From Bacillota bacterium (GTDB lineage: Bacteria; Bacillota; Clostridia; DSM-8532), in the NCBI GenBank assembly GCA_023426765.1, contig JAEZBW010000733.1:1-7590 (forward strand): a DNA stretch of 7,590 bases. The letters run 5' to 3'. Every line of letters begins with the position of its first letter. Within the stretch, counting starts at the first letter, position 1. Made by a program: the position numbers and the translations under genes. Shown piece by piece: positions 6,116 to 7,590 of the stretch. The notes under the pieces are model-generated. The model searched no databases, was not told the origin of the DNA, and was given only the letters and a program-made list of their open reading frames with translations.

Positions 6116-6136
6116 CTAAGCTTTAGGAGGGTTGAT

Positions 6137-6388
6137 ATGACTGGATATTTGAGAAAACAGGTTGCAGATAAAACAAATATTCATATAGAGACATTAAGGT
6201 ATTATGAAAAAATCCGGCTTATCAATCCACCTGAAAGGACTGAAAAAGGTTACAGGATATACCATGATGAAATTATCAATAAAATCAACTTTATTAAAAG
6301 TGCGAAAGAATCAGAATTTACGCTGGAGGAAATCAAAGAACTATTTATGATTTCAGAAAACCAAAATCATAATTTATCGTTCAGATAG
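6137..6388 (+). CDS. Short MerR-type HTH transcriptional regulator lacking the C-terminal helix
   Basis: The 83-residue protein is almost only a MerR DNA-binding domain. It has a winged helix-turn-helix at residues 4-24 ending in the signature RYYE (21-24), the wing ERTEKGYRIY (33-42), and the second helical pair including FTLEEIKELF (61-70). Typical MerR proteins (about 110-150 residues or more) continue with a long antiparallel dimerisation helix and an effector site; here the sequence ends MISENQNHNLSFR. AGGAGGG lies 6 bases before the ATG, so a longer reading from 6065 through the palindrome is rejected. The mutT-like gene starts 11 bases after the stop, consistent with an operon. It may be a truncated regulator or a BldC-like single-domain binder. 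No effector-binding cysteines are present, and targets are unknown. Confidence 0.8.
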   Translation: MTGYLRKQVADKTNIHIETLRYYEKIRLINPPERTEKGYRIYHDEIINKINFIKSAKESEFTLEEIKELFMISENQNHNLSFR

Positions 6389-6399
6389 GAAGGGAAAAA

Positions 6400-6795
6400 A
6401 TGCTGAAGGTAATGGCCGCAATCATAAAACAAGAGGATAAAATACTGATCTGCCAGCGAGGAGCGGGCGGTAACTGCGCATTTCTGTGGGAATTTCCAGG
6501 CGGAAAGCTGGAACCCGGCGAATCGAAGGAAGAGTGTCTTATCCGGGAATGCGAAGAAGAGCTGGGGATCAGGATAGCAACAGGAAGCATATTTGCTGAA
6601 ACCACCTACCAATACCCTGACAAAAAGATAGCATTTACATTTTTTACTGCGCAAATTATATCAGGTGATATAACCCCAAGGGTTCATTTACAAGTGCGAT
6701 GGGTTGCACCGGGCGAATTATCAAAGTACGACTTTTGCCCTGCTGATACGGAAGTGATTGAAATGCTGGCTAAAAACGATACGCGGTTTATATAA
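6400..6795 (+). CDS. mutT: MutT-type Nudix hydrolase (nucleoside triphosphate pyrophosphohydrolase)
   Basis: The 131-residue protein has a complete Nudix box, G-x5-E-x7-REUxEExGU, from G35 to I57 (G35, E41, R49, E50, E53, E54, G56), which binds the metal ions for pyrophosphate release. WEFPGGKLEPGE (30-41) and the start MLKVMAAII are typical of the MutT branch, which hydrolyses oxidised dGTP (8-oxo-dGTP) to the monophosphate and prevents A:T to C:G transversions. The length is normal for MutT. AGGAAGGG lies 5 bases before the ATG. It sits 11 bases after the short MerR gene and is probably co-transcribed with it. Substrate preference cannot be read from sequence; 5-methyl-dCTP or other modified nucleotides are possible alternatives. 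Confidence 0.9.
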   Translation: MLKVMAAIIKQEDKILICQRGAGGNCAFLWEFPGGKLEPGESKEECLIRECEEELGIRIATGSIFAETTYQYPDKKIAFTFFTAQIISGDITPRVHLQVRWVAPGELSKYDFCPADTEVIEMLAKNDTRFI

Positions 6796-6834
6796 CGAGG
6801 CCAGGATGTCCCACACCTCTATAGTGTATCTTAG

Positions 6835-6878
6835 CCTAAGGAAAAAAACACGTGTTGGCGGGTACCGATTACCTTAGG
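6835..6878. repeat. 7-bp inverted repeat with a central palindrome
   Basis: CCTAAGG and CCTTAGG are perfect complements separated by 30 bases. The loop holds an A7 run, the palindrome AACACGTGTT and GGCGGGTACCG. It follows mutT by 39 bases but has no U-run, so it is not an obvious terminator. Confidence 0.35.
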
Positions 6879-7028
6879 TTTCATGGGAAAGAACCTCCGC
6901 TGTGATGATTTCAGGATACTTCCATTTTAAATGTTTGTTTAGGGGAGGAGTACCGAGGTTTGTTATGACATAAGTAATGATTATACGCTGCATATTTCCC
7001 CTCAATACCGTAATTGCACCATTTCGTG

Positions 7029-7057
7029 TTCATAAAATCAAAAGAAGGTGGTATGAT
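7029..7057 (+). promoter_or_regulatory. Possible msrA promoter with extended -10
   Basis: TTCATA (7029-7034), a 17-base spacer and TATGAT (7052-7057) preceded by TGG form an extended -10 promoter with a weak -35 box. Predicted start is near 7064, giving a leader of about 60 bases before msrA that contains the hairpin at 7089-7117. Confidence 0.45.
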
Positions 7058-7079
7058 AGAAAAGAGAATATGAGTTGCA

Positions 7080-7117
7080 AAGGGGGGAGTTGCGCAAATC
7101 CCTGTTATTTGCGTAAC
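7080..7117 (+). promoter_or_regulatory. SD-like purine run and hairpin preceding the msrA start
   Basis: AAGGGGGGAG (7080-7089) is the only strong SD-like sequence before msrA but lies 36 bases from the ATG. Between them is a hairpin: GTTGCGCAAAT (7089-7099), loop CCCTGTT, ATTTGCGTAAC (7107-7117), 11 bp with one G-U pair. Folding would leave only 8 bases between the purine run and the ATG. Bridging of this kind is an inference. Confidence 0.4.
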
Positions 7118-7125
7118 GGATATAG

Positions 7126-7590
7126 ATGTCTTCTGAAATATATCTGGCCGGGGGATGCTTCTGGGGAACAGAAAAATACCTGTCCCTGATCAACGGGGTG
7201 GAAAACACTCAGGTTGGTTATGCCAACGGAAAAACCATAAACCCCACTTATCAGCAGGTTTGCCATGATAATACCGGTCATGCCGAAACCGTCAAGGTGG
7301 TGTATGACCCCGGTGTAATCAGTCTGGATCGCCTGCTTGGTCTTTTCTATGAATCCATTGACCCGACATCGGTGAATCGTCAGGGAGGGGATACCGGCAT
7401 GCAATACAGAACAGGCATTTACTATATTGATGATAGAGATCTGCCGGTAATCGAGAAATCCATCCGTACCCTGCAGCAAAAATACGAAAAACCAATCGCT
7501 ATAGAGGTTAAACCACTGGAAAACTACAGTCCTGCTGAGGAATACCATCAGCGGTATCTGGACAAAAATCCAAATGGCTACTGCCATATA
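7126..7590 (+). CDS. msrA: Peptide-methionine (S)-S-oxide reductase MsrA, cut by the window end
   Basis: 155 codons are visible from ATG 7126 to the window edge, with no stop. MsrA reduces the S-epimer of methionine sulfoxide in free or protein-bound form, with thioredoxin as usual reductant. The catalytic motif GCFWG lies at residues 10-14 (C11 nucleophile). Further family blocks are VGYANG (30-35), TYQQVCHDNTGHAE (41-54), FYESIDPTSVNRQGGDTG (74-91), QYRTGIYY (93-100), the EYHQRYL block (139-145) and NPNGYCHI (148-155). The N terminus is short, with no signal peptide, indicating a cytoplasmic form. A TAG immediately upstream in frame makes ATG 7126 the earliest start; only a weak GGA lies at SD distance. 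Whether an MsrB domain is fused downstream cannot be seen. Confidence 0.93.
   Translation, partial: MSSEIYLAGGCFWGTEKYLSLINGVENTQVGYANGKTINPTYQQVCHDNTGHAETVKVVYDPGVISLDRLLGLFYESIDPTSVNRQGGDTGMQYRTGIYYIDDRDLPVIEKSIRTLQQKYEKPIAIEVKPLENYSPAEEYHQRYLDKNPNGYCHI

Larger units (their letters stand above)
6796..7125. other. 330-base intergenic region upstream of msrA
   Basis: No convincing gene is seen. It holds an inverted repeat (CCTAAGG 6835-6841, CCTTAGG 6872-6878) enclosing a 10-bp palindrome AACACGTGTT (6847-6856), a promoter-like site (7029-7057), a short Cys-containing frame from 7071, and a hairpin (7089-7117) next to the msrA start. Between about 6880 and 7025 nothing recognisable is seen apart from an isolated SD-like AGGGGAGGAG near 6941-6950 with no sensible start after it. 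Confidence 0.5.

Noticed and set aside
6065..6388. Longer MerR reading starting inside the palindrome (107 residues)
   Set aside because: It would translate the right half of the palindrome. The ATG at 6137 has AGGAGGG at ideal distance and begins the HTH domain.
6857..6867. GGCGGGTACCG as a degenerate T-box motif upstream of msrA
   Set aside because: Two mismatches fall in the core, there is no specifier stem and no following terminator, and msrA is not a typical T-box target.
7175..7186. TACCTGTCCCT inside msrA as a second copy of the palindrome arm
   Set aside because: It is only a 10-base match, within well-conserved MsrA coding sequence and without a partner arm.
7105..7587. 160-residue minus-strand open frame
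   Set aside because: It is antisense to the unmistakable msrA reading frame.
1..7590. CRISPR arrays, tRNA or rRNA genes
   Set aside because: I saw no regularly spaced repeats and no tRNA or rRNA signatures on either strand.

Overview
The window looks like a chromosomal segment of an anaerobic, moderate-GC Gram-positive bacterium of the Clostridia type. This is inferred from strong purine-rich Shine-Dalgarno sites, a TnpB right-end remnant, an ABC-F gene behind a terminator-type leader, and an AmmeMemoRadiSam gene pair. No ribosomal or other taxonomic marker is present, so the assignment is an inference.

Layout. Bases 1-184 are the right end of an IS200/IS605-family element: the last 27 codons of tnpB and a three-hairpin right end that probably encodes the omega (right-end) RNA. 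Next, on the minus strand, is an unrecognised 168-residue protein (289-795) with a possible beta-rich N-terminal domain and a single C-terminal CxxC knuckle; it has a good promoter at 908-936. Bases 1080-2975 (minus) encode a complete 631-residue ABC-F ATPase. Its leader (about 3092-3226) contains four mutually exclusive complementary segments, an intrinsic terminator and an 11-codon leader ORF ending at the first segment, the architecture of ribosome-mediated attenuation. Further upstream lies a possible 86-residue membrane protein (3295-3555) with a near-consensus promoter (3602-3630).

On the plus strand, 3852-5237 encodes a fusion of a LigB/Memo-like domain with an AMMECR1 domain. It overlaps by 4 bases the radical SAM gene at 5234-6061. 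Together they are the core of the AmmeMemoRadiSam system, conserved but of unknown substrate. The radical SAM gene ends abruptly against a 24-bp perfect inverted repeat (6062-6115). A short MerR-type DNA-binding protein without the usual C-terminal helix (6137-6388) and a MutT-type Nudix hydrolase (6400-6795) follow, 11 bases apart. After a 330-base non-coding stretch, msrA begins at 7126 and runs off the window.

How the genes may work together. Ribosome protection (ABC-F), nucleotide-pool cleaning (MutT) and methionine-sulfoxide repair (MsrA) are stress functions, but nothing in the sequence shows they are co-regulated. The most informative parts are the ABC-F attenuator, the fused Memo-AMMECR1/radical SAM pair, and the palindromic element at the end of the radical SAM gene.
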